A stretch of DNA of 64,000 nucleotides from Microbacterium sp. SLBN-154 (GCF_006715565.1 NZ_VFNL01000001.1:2728001-2792000), one strand, 5' to 3'. Numbered from the stretch's first letter, positions 43,845 through 54,274 are shown. The notes: a model not told the origin generated them from the letters alone. Numbers and translations: made by a program.

Positions 43845-45572
43845 ATGACCCCACGGCCCTGGCTCGCCCACTACCCACCCGACGTGTCTCCCGAACTCGA
43901 GGAGTCGCCGTTCGCCCATCTGCCCGCGATGCTCCGGCAGGATGCCGTCGACTACGCCGACACGATCGCCTTCACCCAGTGCATGCCGAACGGCATGAAC
44001 GGCTCGCTGACATATGCGGATGTCGACACGCTCTCCGACGACTTCGCGGCGTACCTCCGGGAGGTGGTGGGACTGTCCGCCGGGGACCGCGTCGCCGTGC
44101 AGATGCCCAACTGCCTGAGCTACCCCGTCGTCGCGTTCGGCGTCCTGAAGGCCGGATGCGTCCTGGTCAACACCAATCCCCTCTACACGGCCTCCGAGAT
44201 GGCACGGCAGTTCGCCGACTCGGGCGCGACGACGCTCGTCATCATCGACATGTTCGCCGACCGCCTGCCGGAGGTGCTGTCCTCGACGTCGATCGGCACG
44301 ATCGTGACGGTACGCATCGCCGAGTTCTTCCCGCCCGTCATCGCCGGAGTCATCCGCATGGTGCAGAGGTTCTGGAATCGCTCACTCCCTGCGATCAGCG
44401 TGGCGCACACCCCCTTCCAGGAAGCGCTGAAGGCCGGCCGTGCGCGCAAGACCGCAGAGGCCGTCGCGGCCTATCTCGACGACGTCGACCTCGATTCCGT
44501 CGCCGCGCTGCAGTACACCGGCGGCACGACGGGCATCGCCAAGGGGGCGATGCTCACGCACGGCAACCTCGTCGCCAACACCCTGCAGACGATCACGATG
44601 TGCAGCACGCACATGCGGCGTGGAAAGGAGATCGTGCTGACCGCGCTGCCGATCTACCACATCTTCGCGTTCACGGTGAATCTCCTCGGCTTCCATCATC
44701 TCGGCGCACGGAACATCCTCATCCCCACTCCGCGACCACCGAGCAATCTCAAGCGGGCCTTCGAGAACTACCGCATCACGTGGCTCACCGGGGTGAACAC
44801 CCTGTTCAACGCCCTGCTGAACGAACGGTGGTTCGTCGACAGCCCTCCCCGGCATCTGCACGCCTCAGCCGCGGGCGGAATGGCGCTTCACGAGTCCGTG
44901 GCCGCCCGGTGGCGGGAGGTGACCGGCACTCCCATCGTGGAGGGGTATGGGCTCACCGAGTCCTCGCCCGTCCTGACGTTCAATCCGCTCGGGGGGCAGG
45001 GCAAGGACGGCAGCATCGGCATCCCCGTTCCCTCCACCGACGTGCGGTGCCTCGATGCGGAGGGCCGGGAGACCGCCATCGGCGGGGCCGGAGAGCTGGT
45101 GGCCCGCGGGCCGCAGATCATGAAGGGGTACTGGCAGCGCTCCGACGAAACCTCGGTCACCGTCGTGGACGGGTGGCTGCACACGGGCGACATCGCCACG
45201 ATGGACGCCGAGGGGTACTTCACCATCGTCGATCGTAAGAAGGACATGGTGATCGTGAGCGGCTTCAACGTCTACCCCAACGAGATCGAGGAGCGCATCG
45301 CGGCGATGCCCGACGTCGTCGAGGTGGGTGTGATCGGGATCGACGACGACAAGACCGGCGAAGCGGTGCGGGCCTACGTCGTGGCAGGAGCGTCGGCGCC
45401 CACCGAGGCCGAGGTGATCGCCCACTGCCGGCAGACCCTCGCGGCGTACAAGGTGCCGAAGTCGGTGGTGTTCGTCGAAGAGCTCCCCAAGAGCCCCATC
45501 GGGAAGATCCTCCGCCGGGAACTCCGCGACAGCGCGGAGCCCGCGGCGACGCCGAGCGGTGACCCCCGATGA
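43845..45572 (+). CDS. Long-chain fatty acid--CoA ligase
   Basis: 575 aa from ATG 43845. AMP-forming acyl-CoA synthetase: P-loop LQYTGGTTGIAKGAMLTH, VEGYGLTESSPVLTFNP, hinge and motor DGWLHTGDIATMDAEGYFTI, DRKKDMVIVSGFNVYPNEIE, and the catalytic lysine segment LPKSPIGKILRREL. This is the FadD type, which activates fatty or related carboxylic acids for beta-oxidation or lipid use. It overlaps the downstream BASS transporter gene by 4 nt (ATGA), an unusual coupling. Confidence 0.92.
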   Translation: MTPRPWLAHYPPDVSPELEESPFAHLPAMLRQDAVDYADTIAFTQCMPNGMNGSLTYADVDTLSDDFAAYLREVVGLSAGDRVAVQMPNCLSYPVVAFGVLKAGCVLVNTNPLYTASEMARQFADSGATTLVIIDMFADRLPEVLSSTSIGTIVTVRIAEFFPPVIAGVIRMVQRFWNRSLPAISVAHTPFQEALKAGRARKTAEAVAAYLDDVDLDSVAALQYTGGTTGIAKGAMLTHGNLVANTLQTITMCSTHMRRGKEIVLTALPIYHIFAFTVNLLGFHHLGARNILIPTPRPPSNLKRAFENYRITWLTGVNTLFNALLNERWFVDSPPRHLHASAAGGMALHESVAARWREVTGTPIVEGYGLTESSPVLTFNPLGGQGKDGSIGIPVPSTDVRCLDAEGRETAIGGAGELVARGPQIMKGYWQRSDETSVTVVDGWLHTGDIATMDAEGYFTIVDRKKDMVIVSGFNVYPNEIEERIAAMPDVVEVGVIGIDDDKTGEAVRAYVVAGASAPTEAEVIAHCRQTLAAYKVPKSVVFVEELPKSPIGKILRRELRDSAEPAATPSGDPR

Positions 45573-46534
45573 TCGAGGTGTTCCTGGCCACGGGTCAGGC
45601 TGTGGTCGACGAGCAGGACGTCGTCACGCCGTTCGAGCAGGTGCTGCTGGTCGGACTGGTGTTCGTGATCATGTTCGGCCTGGGCGCAGGGCTCACGCCG
45701 CGCGACTTCAAGCTGGCGCTGCGGCGGCCCTACGGGCTCATCATCGGCCTCGTCACCCAGTTCGGCATCATGCCGCTCCTGTCCTACCTGCTGGTCGTGC
45801 TGGTGCTGTTCCAGCTCCCCCGGGAGTACGCCATCCCCGTGGCGATCGGTGCACTGCTGATGGGCTGCGTGCCGGCGGGCACGACCTCGAACATCTTCAC
45901 CTACTTCTCGAAGGGCAACCTCGCCCTGAGCGTCATCATGACCACCAACTCCACGCTCTGGGCCCTGGTGCTGACACCGTTGATGCTGGCCCTGTACGGG
46001 TCGTTCATCTTCACCGAATCGACCGATCTGCAGATCCCGATCGTCAACATCGTCGTCACCCTGGCCACCCTCCTCATCCCGGTGGTCGCGGGGATGCTCG
46101 TGCGGAGGTTCAGTGCGAACGTCGGAGCGGTGATGGAACTGCTCGGCGGGTTCTTCGGGCTGTTCTTCATCGTGTTCCTCATGGCGACGTGGGTGCCGCG
46201 CAACTGGGCGCTTCTGACCTCCACACCGTGGCAGACCTACCTGGTCGCGATCGGACTCGGCCTGTTCGGCATCGCCATCGCCTACGGGCTTGCCCGCGCG
46301 ATCCGGCTGCACCCGATGAACGCGCGCACGATCGGTCTGGAGACGGGGATCCAGAACGGCCCGCTCGCGATCGCGATCGTGCTGCTGAGCTTCTCCGGGA
46401 ATCCCGACATCGGGCTGATCCTGATCGTCCCGGCGCTGTACTCGCTGTTCATCGTCATCGTGTCGACGTTCGTGACGCTGTGGTTCCGGCGCGCGAACCT
46501 TGCGGAGGAGCAGAAGATCCCGAGCCTCCTCTGA
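45569..46534 (+). CDS. Bile acid:sodium symporter family (BASS) transporter
   Basis: 321 aa, about nine membrane helices. LVGLVFVIMFGLGAGLTPRD, AIGALLMGCVPAGTTSNIFT (the GCCPGG-like Na-binding crossover) and ETGIQNGPLAIAIVLLSFSG are BASS/SBF signatures. It imports organic anions with sodium: bile acids, pantoate or other carboxylates by family. Translational coupling to the acyl-CoA ligase suggests a carboxylate substrate that is activated on entry, which is inference. Confidence 0.88.
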   Translation: MIEVFLATGQAVVDEQDVVTPFEQVLLVGLVFVIMFGLGAGLTPRDFKLALRRPYGLIIGLVTQFGIMPLLSYLLVVLVLFQLPREYAIPVAIGALLMGCVPAGTTSNIFTYFSKGNLALSVIMTTNSTLWALVLTPLMLALYGSFIFTESTDLQIPIVNIVVTLATLLIPVVAGMLVRRFSANVGAVMELLGGFFGLFFIVFLMATWVPRNWALLTSTPWQTYLVAIGLGLFGIAIAYGLARAIRLHPMNARTIGLETGIQNGPLAIAIVLLSFSGNPDIGLILIVPALYSLFIVIVSTFVTLWFRRANLAEEQKIPSLL

Positions 46535-46544
46535 CAGAAGCCCG

Positions 46545-47213
46545 TCAGCGCCGACGGGGCCGCTCGCGGTCAGGGCGCATCAGCAGATCCCCCAGGTTCT
46601 GCGCGATCCACCCGTTCCACATCCCCACGCCGCGCCACGCGTCGCTGACGATGTCGAACACCTCGGGTCCCCACATCCAGTCCGCGAGCGGCTCGGTACG
46701 GCCGACGGCGAGGTGCTTGAGCCGCAGCAGACCGACGCGGGGGTGATCGATGGAGTATCCCCTCGGCGCGGTTCGCAACGCGTCCTCGCTCATCGGCACG
46801 AGGTCGTCCTCGGCAAGCGCCGAGAGGAGACCCTCCACCTCGGGGCCACGACGATCGTCGTCGACGAGCTCACGGAAGCGCGCGAGCGCGGCCGGCGGAA
46901 CGTCGTACGAACCGCCGCCGAGGAGAAGTCCCGTCGCCGAGAGCTGCAGGTAGTACGCGACCGGCGTGAGCGAGACCATTCCGATGTGCAGCTTGTAGGG
47001 CGACTTGTCGGCGCTGAACCGCACATCGCGGTTCGGCCGGAAGATCTTGAGCTGACCGAACTCCGGCTCGAGCTCGGCGGCGAGCGCCTCGAACGGACCG
47101 CGCACGACCGCGTCGTAGCGCGCCTTGTTCGCGATCCACCATTCGCGGGTGTTGTCGGCGGCGAGGTCGTCGTAGAAGCGCTGGGCGTCGGAGTCCAGTC
47201 CGTCGAAGGCCAT
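46545..47213 (-). CDS. DUF2461 family protein
   Basis: 222 aa. Begins MAFDGLDSDAQRFYDDLAAD; NTREWWIANKARYD, IFRPNRDVRFSADKSPYKLH and YYLQLSATGLLLGGGSYDVP are the DUF2461 signature. The fold is known in the family but the function is not. The ATG at 47213 has a TACCAT box 7 nt upstream (47221-47226), so leaderless; the longer reading to 47489 covers the groEL terminator and is rejected. Confidence 0.88.
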   Translation of the reverse strand: MAFDGLDSDAQRFYDDLAADNTREWWIANKARYDAVVRGPFEALAAELEPEFGQLKIFRPNRDVRFSADKSPYKLHIGMVSLTPVAYYLQLSATGLLLGGGSYDVPPAALARFRELVDDDRRGPEVEGLLSALAEDDLVPMSEDALRTAPRGYSIDHPRVGLLRLKHLAVGRTEPLADWMWGPEVFDIVSDAWRGVGMWNGWIAQNLGDLLMRPDRERPRRR

Positions 47214-47220
47214 GCCGCAG

Positions 47221-47226
47221 ATGGTA
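47221..47226 (-). promoter_or_regulatory. Leaderless -10 box TACCAT of the DUF2461 gene
   Basis: Minus-strand TACCAT, 7 nt, ATG at 47213. Confidence 0.5.
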
Positions 47227-47267
47227 GCCGTCGGCATCCGGGATGAGGACCGGAATGCTCCGGTCAC

Positions 47268-47307
47268 ACGCAGAAGCGCCCCTCCCGGAGGAGGGGCGCT
47301 TCTGCGT
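47268..47307 (-). terminator. Terminator hairpin of groEL
   Basis: 18-bp perfect arms (47268-47285 / 47290-47307) with a 4-nt loop, 13 nt after the groEL stop. GC-rich with no T-tract. Confidence 0.75.
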
Positions 47308-47319
47308 GCGGGGCTGCGA

Positions 47320-48975
<1,656 letters not shown>

Positions 48976-49002
48976 TTAGCACTCAACAATCACGAGTGCT
49001 AA
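48976..49002. promoter_or_regulatory. CIRCE element (HrcA operator)
   Basis: TTAGCACTC, 9 nt, GAGTGCTAA: exact 9-bp arms and N9 spacing of the CIRCE consensus, at the presumed transcription start of groEL. Confidence 0.95.
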
Positions 49003-49005
49003 TCC

Positions 49006-49035
49006 ATTCTGGCACTCGGCATGGGTGAGTGCAAG
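49006..49035 (-). promoter_or_regulatory. groEL promoter overlapped by a second, degenerate CIRCE
   Basis: Minus-strand TTGCAC (-35, 49029-49034) and CAGAAT (-10, 49006-49011) have a 17-bp spacer. The same stretch holds CTGGCACTC-N9-GAGTGCAAG (49009-49035): arms match CIRCE at 7 of 9 positions each and the spacer is exactly 9. Confidence 0.65.
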
Positions 49036-49097
49036 CCACGGCACACGCGGCGTGCGGCGGGGTCGGCGCGCGACGGGCGACCCGCGTCATCCGCTTC

Positions 49098-49298
49098 TCA
49101 AACGACGCGGACCGATTCGGCCTGCGGGCCCTTCTGTCCCGAGCCGACGGTGAACTCGACCGTCTGACCCTCCTCGAGAACCCGGAACCCGGTCATGTCG
49201 ATGTTCGAGTAGTGGACGAAGACATCCTGACCGTCACCGGCGGTGATGAAACCGTAACCCTTCTCGGCGTTGAACCACTTGACGGTGCCCTGTGTCAT
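49098..49298 (-). CDS. CspA-family cold-shock protein
   Basis: 66 aa. [20 protein letters not shown] with RNP1 KGYGFI and RNP2 DVFVHYS. Full-length single-domain cold-shock protein, an RNA chaperone. AGGAGA lies 7-8 nt before the ATG; a TAGCAT box (minus, 49334-49339) gives a leader of about 30 nt. Confidence 0.95.
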   Translation of the reverse strand: MTQGTVKWFNAEKGYGFITAGDGQDVFVHYSNIDMTGFRVLEEGQTVEFTVGSGQKGPQAESVRVV

Positions 49299-49378
49299 GG
49301 CGAACTCTCCTGTACTGCGGCGGGACAGGGCCCATGCTAGGGACCGCCGACAGGCCGGAATGAGCTCTCACGCGATTG

Positions 49379-49397
49379 TTGACATGCCCGCTGTCAA
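49379..49397. promoter_or_regulatory. TTGACA-N7-TGTCAA palindrome
   Basis: Perfect 6-bp arms with a 7-nt spacer, about 40 bp upstream of the cspA -10 and 33 bp past the end of the LytR_C gene. Candidate regulator site; the regulator is not known. Confidence 0.4.
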
Positions 49398-49429
49398 ACA
49401 TTTACGCGGGCGAAACACATCGCTTCGGC

Positions 49430-50032
49430 TCAGGGAGCCGGCGCCTCGTCGTCGGGCGCGTCGGTCGTGCGGTCCAGCCCGATGACGACGGTCAGCTGCA
49501 GCGCCTGACCCTCGTCCTCCGGGGTGTTCGGGTCGTCCGCGAGCTGGTAGACGTCGGTCTGCTCGATGCGCGCGCCCCCGAGCACGAGGTCGGCGAGACC
49601 CGCAGCGGCCGCCTGGTCACCGGGGAATGCGTAGTAGACCGTGGTCTCCGCGAAGTCGGTCGTCCCGGCGCCGCTGGCCGAGACGGCGTCGGCGGACCAT
49701 CCGGCCGCGACGATCTCATCCTTCACCTGGGTCGCCAGCCCCTGTTCCGGCGTGGCGTTGAGCACCTGCACCGAGTAGGAGGTGTCGATCACCGGCTCGA
49801 CCGTGGGCTGCGGTGACGCCGTGGGCTCGGCGTCGGGAGCGAGCTGGATGCGCCCCGACGTCAGCAGGGTGCCGAAGATGCCCACGACGATGAGCACGAT
49901 GGTGGCCAGGCTCGCCCAGAGCAGCACCACTCCCGGACGCATCCGGGGGTTCTCCGCACGGTGGGCGCCGACACGTCCGCCGTCCGCGGGGAGGTCATCG
50001 AAGCGATCCCGCGGATAGGTCCTTTTCGGCAC
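49430..50032 (-). CDS. LytR C-terminal domain protein, membrane-anchored
   Basis: 200 aa. Cytoplasmic N-terminus MPKRTYPRDRFDDLPADGGR, one membrane helix (GVVLLWASLATIVLIVVGIF), a Pro/Thr linker, then a LytR_C domain (SYSVQVLNATPEQGLATQVK; AAGLADLVLGGARIEQTDVY). The domain is found at the end of LytR-CpsA-Psr ligases; here it stands alone, outside the membrane. In actinobacteria it neighbours DUF3263, cspA and groEL as here. Function unresolved. Confidence 0.85.
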   Translation of the reverse strand: MPKRTYPRDRFDDLPADGGRVGAHRAENPRMRPGVVLLWASLATIVLIVVGIFGTLLTSGRIQLAPDAEPTASPQPTVEPVIDTSYSVQVLNATPEQGLATQVKDEIVAAGWSADAVSASGAGTTDFAETTVYYAFPGDQAAAAGLADLVLGGARIEQTDVYQLADDPNTPEDEGQALQLTVVIGLDRTTDAPDDEAPAP

Positions 50033-50139
50033 CAGAAGATGCTACCGAAGCGGCAAGGGGCAACCTAAGCGTCAGCTGGACGGCGTCCGGCGGAACAGCA
50101 TCACCCGCACACGGGAGCCGGGATGCCGCGTCGGGGCCC

Positions 50140-50391
50140 TCAGCGCCCGGTGGCGGCGGTGCGGATGACCCGCGCGCGCAGGCGCGCGTCGCGGATGCGG
50201 CGGAGGCGCTTGACCAGCATGGGGTCGTACTCCTGCGCCTCCGTGGTGTCGATGAGGCGGGTCAGCAGCTGGTAGTAGCGCCCCGGAGACATGCCGAGGC
50301 GGAGGCGGATGGCCTCCTCCTTCGCGCTCCCGTGCCGGGTCCAGAGCGCCTCGAAGTCGAGGATCAGCCGGTCTCTGTCGCTCAAAGGCAC
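50140..50391 (-). CDS. DUF3263 family protein
   Basis: 83 aa: MPLSDRDRLILDFEALWTRH, then GMSPGRYYQLLTRLIDTTEA, an HTH-like segment of the actinobacterial DUF3263 family. GTG 50391 has a TAGCGT box 6 nt upstream (50398-50403), so the transcript is leaderless. Probably cotranscribed with the LytR_C gene. Function unknown; DNA binding is plausible. Confidence 0.85.
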   Translation of the reverse strand: MPLSDRDRLILDFEALWTRHGSAKEEAIRLRLGMSPGRYYQLLTRLIDTTEAQEYDPMLVKRLRRIRDARLRARVIRTAATGR

Positions 50392-50397
50392 CCGCCC

Positions 50398-50403
50398 ACG
50401 CTA
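50398..50403 (-). promoter_or_regulatory. Leaderless -10 box TAGCGT of the DUF3263 gene
   Basis: Minus-strand TAGCGT, 6 nt, GTG at 50391. It overlaps the last codon and stop of the upstream DUF2332 gene. Confidence 0.55.
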
Positions 50404-51426
50404 ACTCCGGGTCGTGGTCTCCCCGGCGCGCCACTCCACGAATGCGCCGAGCGGGTCGACCTCGGCGCACGGGATCCCATCGCGTGCGAGGACGAACCCC
50501 GACCATCGGCCCGGATCCAACGGCGGATGCCACTGATCGGCCATGCCCGCGGGGGTGAGGCTGACCCAACGGGCCCCTGCCGTGGCGCGGAGGGTGTCGA
50601 TCTCCGCCCGAAGGCGCGCCCGGCCCTCGCGCGGGATGTGCGGGAAGACGCCGGGCGTGGTGATCACGAGGGTGGCGTCCGCCGGAGCGGAGGCGGCGGC
50701 CCGCGCCACGACGCCCGGCTCCGAGGCGTCACCCCGCCACATCCGCGGCGGATCCGCCGCCGCGACATCGAGCGCGGCGAGGAGGCGCTCGCGTCGTCCG
50801 GTCTCGCCCGGCCAGACCAGGGCGGCGAGGAACGCCCGGTCGGCCGCGTCCGCGGCATCCAGAGGTGCGAGATCGACACCTCCTCGCCAGGCGACCTCCG
50901 GCAGCGTCAGGGTCTCGGCGAGGCGTTCAGCCTCGGGTCCCCGGAGCGCGCTGTCGAGGACGACGGGCGAGGGCCCGTCGACAGGGTCGAGCGCGGGCCC
51001 GTCGGCGTAGCGGTAGGAGTACCGGTCGGGATACAGACACAGGCCAGCACTCGCACCGATCTCGAGCAGGGCGATCGGTCCCGTGATCGCCGACAGCGCG
51101 GGAAGGAGCGCCGCGCAGCGAAGAGGCTCGTTGGTCTGCAGCGACCGGGCCGCGCATGCCTCGACCACGGCCCCGGCGTGCCGCTGCGTCCACGCCGCCC
51201 ACGCGCGGTAGTCGCCCTCCGGCGCACCGAGGAGGCGGGTGACGGCGAACACGAGCGGCGGCTGACGGCGGGTCGCGGGGATCTCCGCCAGAATCCGCTG
51301 CACCGCCGGGTCGTCTGACACCCCGGCGGCCCAGGCCTCGTACAGCCTCGAGCGTCCCGGCGCTTCGGTCTCGGCGAACCGGCGGTACCGCTCGGCGACG
51401 TCACGGACGGCAGCGGAGTCGGGCAT
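50401..51426 (-). CDS. DUF2332 family protein
   Basis: 341 aa from ATG 51426. YRRFAETEAPGRSRLYEAWA, LLEIGASAGLCLYPDRYSYR (a SAM-like glycine motif) and VTLVITTPGVFPHIP-like sequence are those of the DUF2332 family, a Rossmann-like fold of unknown activity. The longer reading to 52179 covers msrB and the nitroreductase gene on the other strand and is rejected. Confidence 0.85.
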   Translation of the reverse strand: MPDSAAVRDVAERYRRFAETEAPGRSRLYEAWAAGVSDDPAVQRILAEIPATRRQPPLVFAVTRLLGAPEGDYRAWAAWTQRHAGAVVEACAARSLQTNEPLRCAALLPALSAITGPIALLEIGASAGLCLYPDRYSYRYADGPALDPVDGPSPVVLDSALRGPEAERLAETLTLPEVAWRGGVDLAPLDAADAADRAFLAALVWPGETGRRERLLAALDVAAADPPRMWRGDASEPGVVARAAASAPADATLVITTPGVFPHIPREGRARLRAEIDTLRATAGARWVSLTPAGMADQWHPPLDPGRWSGFVLARDGIPCAEVDPLGAFVEWRAGETTTRS

Positions 51427-51546
51427 CGTCCCATCGTGCCGCGGTCGAGCGTCGGCGGCATCCCCGATGTGTCGCCGCGTGTCCGCGGGTGGCGGACCGC
51501 GCGCCCAGGGCGGCGGGTCTGCGGTTGAATGGATGCAGGAGGTTCC

Positions 51547-51954
51547 ATGTCTTACACGGTGGACAAGTCCGACGAGCAGTGGCGGGCCGAGCTCAGCCCC
51601 GAGCAGTACGCGGTTCTGCGCGAGTCGGCGACCGAGCGCCCCTGGACCGGGGAGCTGCTCGACGAGGAACGCGCGGGTCTGTACGCCTGCGCCGCCTGCG
51701 GGGCCGAACTGTTCAAGAGCGGCACGAAGTTCGACTCCCACTGCGGGTGGCCGAGCTTCTACGAGTCGATCCGCCCCGAAGCCGTCGAGCTCATCGAGGA
51801 CAACAGCCATGGGATGGTGCGCACCGAGGTGCGCTGCGCCGCCTGCGGGTCGCATCTCGGCCACGTCTTCCCCGACGGCTTCGGCACTCCGACCGGCGAC
51901 CGCTACTGCATGAACTCGCTCGCTCTGGACTTCACGCCCGAATCGCCCGCGTGA
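51547..51954 (+). CDS. msrB: Peptide-methionine (R)-S-oxide reductase MsrB
   Basis: 135 aa. Zinc-binding CxxC pairs (CAAC, CAAC), HCGWPSFYESIRPEAVELIE, SHLGHVFPDG and the catalytic cysteine in RYCMNS. Reduces methionine-R-sulfoxide in proteins with thioredoxin. AGGAGG lies 4 nt before ATG 51547. It overlaps the nitroreductase-like gene by 4 nt if that starts at GTG 51951. Confidence 0.95.
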   Translation: MSYTVDKSDEQWRAELSPEQYAVLRESATERPWTGELLDEERAGLYACAACGAELFKSGTKFDSHCGWPSFYESIRPEAVELIEDNSHGMVRTEVRCAACGSHLGHVFPDGFGTPTGDRYCMNSLALDFTPESPA

Positions 51955-52520
51955 GCGCGATGAGCGAGGCGGTGTACGAGGCCGTCGCCGGGCGACGCTC
52001 GTGGTCGCGGGTGACGGCCGACGCGCCGACCCACGAGGAGCTGGCGCGACTCGTCGCCGCAGCCGGGAGGGTGGCCGATCATTCATCGCTGCACCCCTGG
52101 CGGTTGATCGAACTGCGCGGCGATGACCGCGAGCGACTCGGCCGGGCGATGAACAAGGCCGAAGGGCACAAGGGCGCATCCACGAAGCCCCAGCGTGCGC
52201 CCCTCCTCATCGCCGTCGTCGCGAGCTACCGCAAGAGCGGGAAAGTGCCGCGGTGGGAGCAGGAGGCCGTCGCCTCCGGCGTGGCGCACATGCTGAGCCT
52301 GCTGCTCGACGATGCGGGCTGGGGTGTGATCTGGCGCACCGGCCACTACACGCGCAGCAAAGCGGTGGCCAAGGCTCACGGGCTGAAGAAGAACGAGGAG
52401 CTGCTCGGGTGGCTCTACGTCGGCGGGAAGCCGAGCGACGCCCGTCCGGGCCGGCGCACGCCGATCGAGGCCGACCGCTTCCTCTCGCGCATGCCGGCGG
52501 ACACGCGCGACCCGCGCTGA
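51951..52520 (+). CDS. Nitroreductase-family protein
   Basis: About 189 aa. EAVYEAVAGRRSWSRVTADA, DHSSLHPWRLIELRGDDRER, RAPLLIAVVASYRKSG and ASGVAHMLSLLLDDAGWGVI follow the FMN-binding nitroreductase pattern (N-terminal R-R-S, central substrate loop, GWG helix). GTG 51951 overlaps the msrB stop (GTGA); ATG 51960 is the alternative. Coupling to msrB suggests an oxidative-stress role; substrate unknown. Confidence 0.82.
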   Translation: MSAMSEAVYEAVAGRRSWSRVTADAPTHEELARLVAAAGRVADHSSLHPWRLIELRGDDRERLGRAMNKAEGHKGASTKPQRAPLLIAVVASYRKSGKVPRWEQEAVASGVAHMLSLLLDDAGWGVIWRTGHYTRSKAVAKAHGLKKNEELLGWLYVGGKPSDARPGRRTPIEADRFLSRMPADTRDPR

Positions 52521-52539
52521 CACCGAGTCGGCGTGTGCC

Positions 52540-53487
52540 CTAACGCCGCAGCATCCGACGCCACGGCAGGCTCACGACGATCACCGACATCAGGGCGAGC
52601 GTGATCATGACGATCGCCTGGAGCATGCCGGGACTGCCGATCGCCGGCCACAACGCATCGATGAGGACGGATGTCGCGAGCTGTCCGACGACGGCGCCGA
52701 GCCCCAGCAGCAGTACGCCGGTGGACCCCACGATGGCCGCGGACAGGACGATGTACACCACACCGATCGCACCGCCGAGGTAGAGCAGCGGGTTCGTGGG
52801 GAACTGCGTGGGCGCACCGGAGAGAGCGACACTGATCCCCGCCCCCACCGCGAGGATCGCCGTGCCCCCGATGAAGTTCACCAGGGTCGCCGTCAGGGGC
52901 GAGCCGACCCGCGCTCGGAGACGACCGTTGGTCGCCTGCTGCCAGGCGATGCCGGCCCCGGTGAGGAGCGGAAGAACGAGCATCCACAACGGCACGGCGG
53001 CGAGCGTGTCACCGCTGAGCGCGAAGGCGACAGCGGCCACGGCGAGGACGGCCCCGAGGAGCCGGGGAACGGTGACCGCGACAGCCCCGGCGGGTCCGTA
53101 GCCGGTGCGATCGAGGATGAGGCCCGACACCGCCTGACCGGCGACGACACCCACGGTGAACAGAGAGACCCCGATGATGCCGACGGCCAGCCCTTGCGTC
53201 GCGACGGTCAGCGCCCCCGCCGCCCCGCCGAGGAGCATCCACCACGGGATCGAGCGTTCTCTGATGCCCCGTCGGAGCGCGGCGACGCCCCGGCGGCCGC
53301 CGGGCGTGACCGCGCAGACGACGGCCACGATGAGAAGGCCCGACGCGAACGATATGACCGCGGCGACCACCCCGTCGCCGACGCTCACGCCCAGCTGACC
53401 GTTCACCCGCGCCTGCAGCGCGGTCAGCACGCCGACGAGGACGGCGCCCGCAACGGCGAGGCTGAGCGGAAGACGCGGGGCGGGCAT
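52540..53487 (-). CDS. DMT-superfamily transporter (DUF606/YdcZ duplicated)
   Basis: 315 aa, about ten membrane helices in two similar halves: LSLAVAGAVLVGVLTALQAR with VNGQLGVSVGDGVVAAVISF, repeated as WMLVLPLLTGAGIAWQQATN with GRLRARVGSPLTATLVNFIG. This is the YdcZ/DUF606 module fused in tandem, as in Gram-positive bacteria. Small-molecule exporter by family; substrate unknown. Confidence 0.87.
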   Translation of the reverse strand: MPAPRLPLSLAVAGAVLVGVLTALQARVNGQLGVSVGDGVVAAVISFASGLLIVAVVCAVTPGGRRGVAALRRGIRERSIPWWMLLGGAAGALTVATQGLAVGIIGVSLFTVGVVAGQAVSGLILDRTGYGPAGAVAVTVPRLLGAVLAVAAVAFALSGDTLAAVPLWMLVLPLLTGAGIAWQQATNGRLRARVGSPLTATLVNFIGGTAILAVGAGISVALSGAPTQFPTNPLLYLGGAIGVVYIVLSAAIVGSTGVLLLGLGAVVGQLATSVLIDALWPAIGSPGMLQAIVMITLALMSVIVVSLPWRRMLRR

Positions 53488-53561
53488 CCCTCCATCATGC
53501 AGTCAGAGCCGGGGCCGTCCGGGTGCGGGACGGGATGCGACACACCGACGTACGCTGAAGT

Positions 53562-54224
53562 GTGCCTGTCACCCGTCGAACCCGAACGCTGCTCAGCTGG
53601 CTGCCCGCGACGCTTCTCGTGCTGATCATCGGCGCCATCGTCGTCGGGACGTTCACGGTGCAGGCGTCGTGGTGGGCCGAGGAGGAGCCCGAGGCCTCGG
53701 CGGATCAAAAGGCCGCCGACGGCGGGAGCATGCTCACCGACGCCGGGTTCGACTACGTCAACGTCGAAGGTGTGCTGCGCGTCCGCGTCGGCGAGGGTGC
53801 CCTGCCGGCATCCGATCTCGGGCTTCGCGCCAACGAGACCAAGGATGCCGAGTTCCGCCGGCCGGTCCGGGCGCTCATCGCCGCCGGAGACGAGGTGCAC
53901 GTCGTCGAAGACGTCGTGACCGCCACAGCGACGGCGGCGGATGATCGTCTTGCGGCGATCACCGTCGGAATCGACGGGGCGGGCTCGTGGCGCGGCGCGA
54001 TCGACGGGCTGCGAGCGCGGGCGGCGGAGTTCGGCTGGGACGCCTCGCAGTTCGAGGGGCTGGACGAGCGCCTGCTGGAGTTCAACTCCACGGGATCGGG
54101 CGACGTGTTCGAGGTCGAGATCGGGCCGGGATCGGATGCGGACACCGCCATCACCGCCGAGGTCGCCTTCTTCCGCGAGGGCGGCGCCACGACGGTGTCG
54201 CTGCGCTTCGCGCCGCCGGAGTAG
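53562..54224 (+). CDS. Membrane-anchored hypothetical protein
   Basis: 220 aa. N-terminal membrane anchor (LLSWLPATLLVLIIGAIVVG), then an extracellular domain of mixed strands (VNVEGVLRVRVGEGALPASD; FEVEIGPGSDADTAITAEVA). GTG 53562 lies 5 nt after a TACGCT box. No family recognised. It ends at the start of the repeat-rich stretch. Confidence 0.65.
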   Translation: MPVTRRTRTLLSWLPATLLVLIIGAIVVGTFTVQASWWAEEEPEASADQKAADGGSMLTDAGFDYVNVEGVLRVRVGEGALPASDLGLRANETKDAEFRRPVRALIAAGDEVHVVEDVVTATATAADDRLAAITVGIDGAGSWRGAIDGLRARAAEFGWDASQFEGLDERLLEFNSTGSGDVFEVEIGPGSDADTAITAEVAFFREGGATTVSLRFAPPE

Positions 54225-54274
54225 CGCGGCGCGCACGGTCGCGCCCCGTTCACCACGCCCGCTCGTCGCGACCC

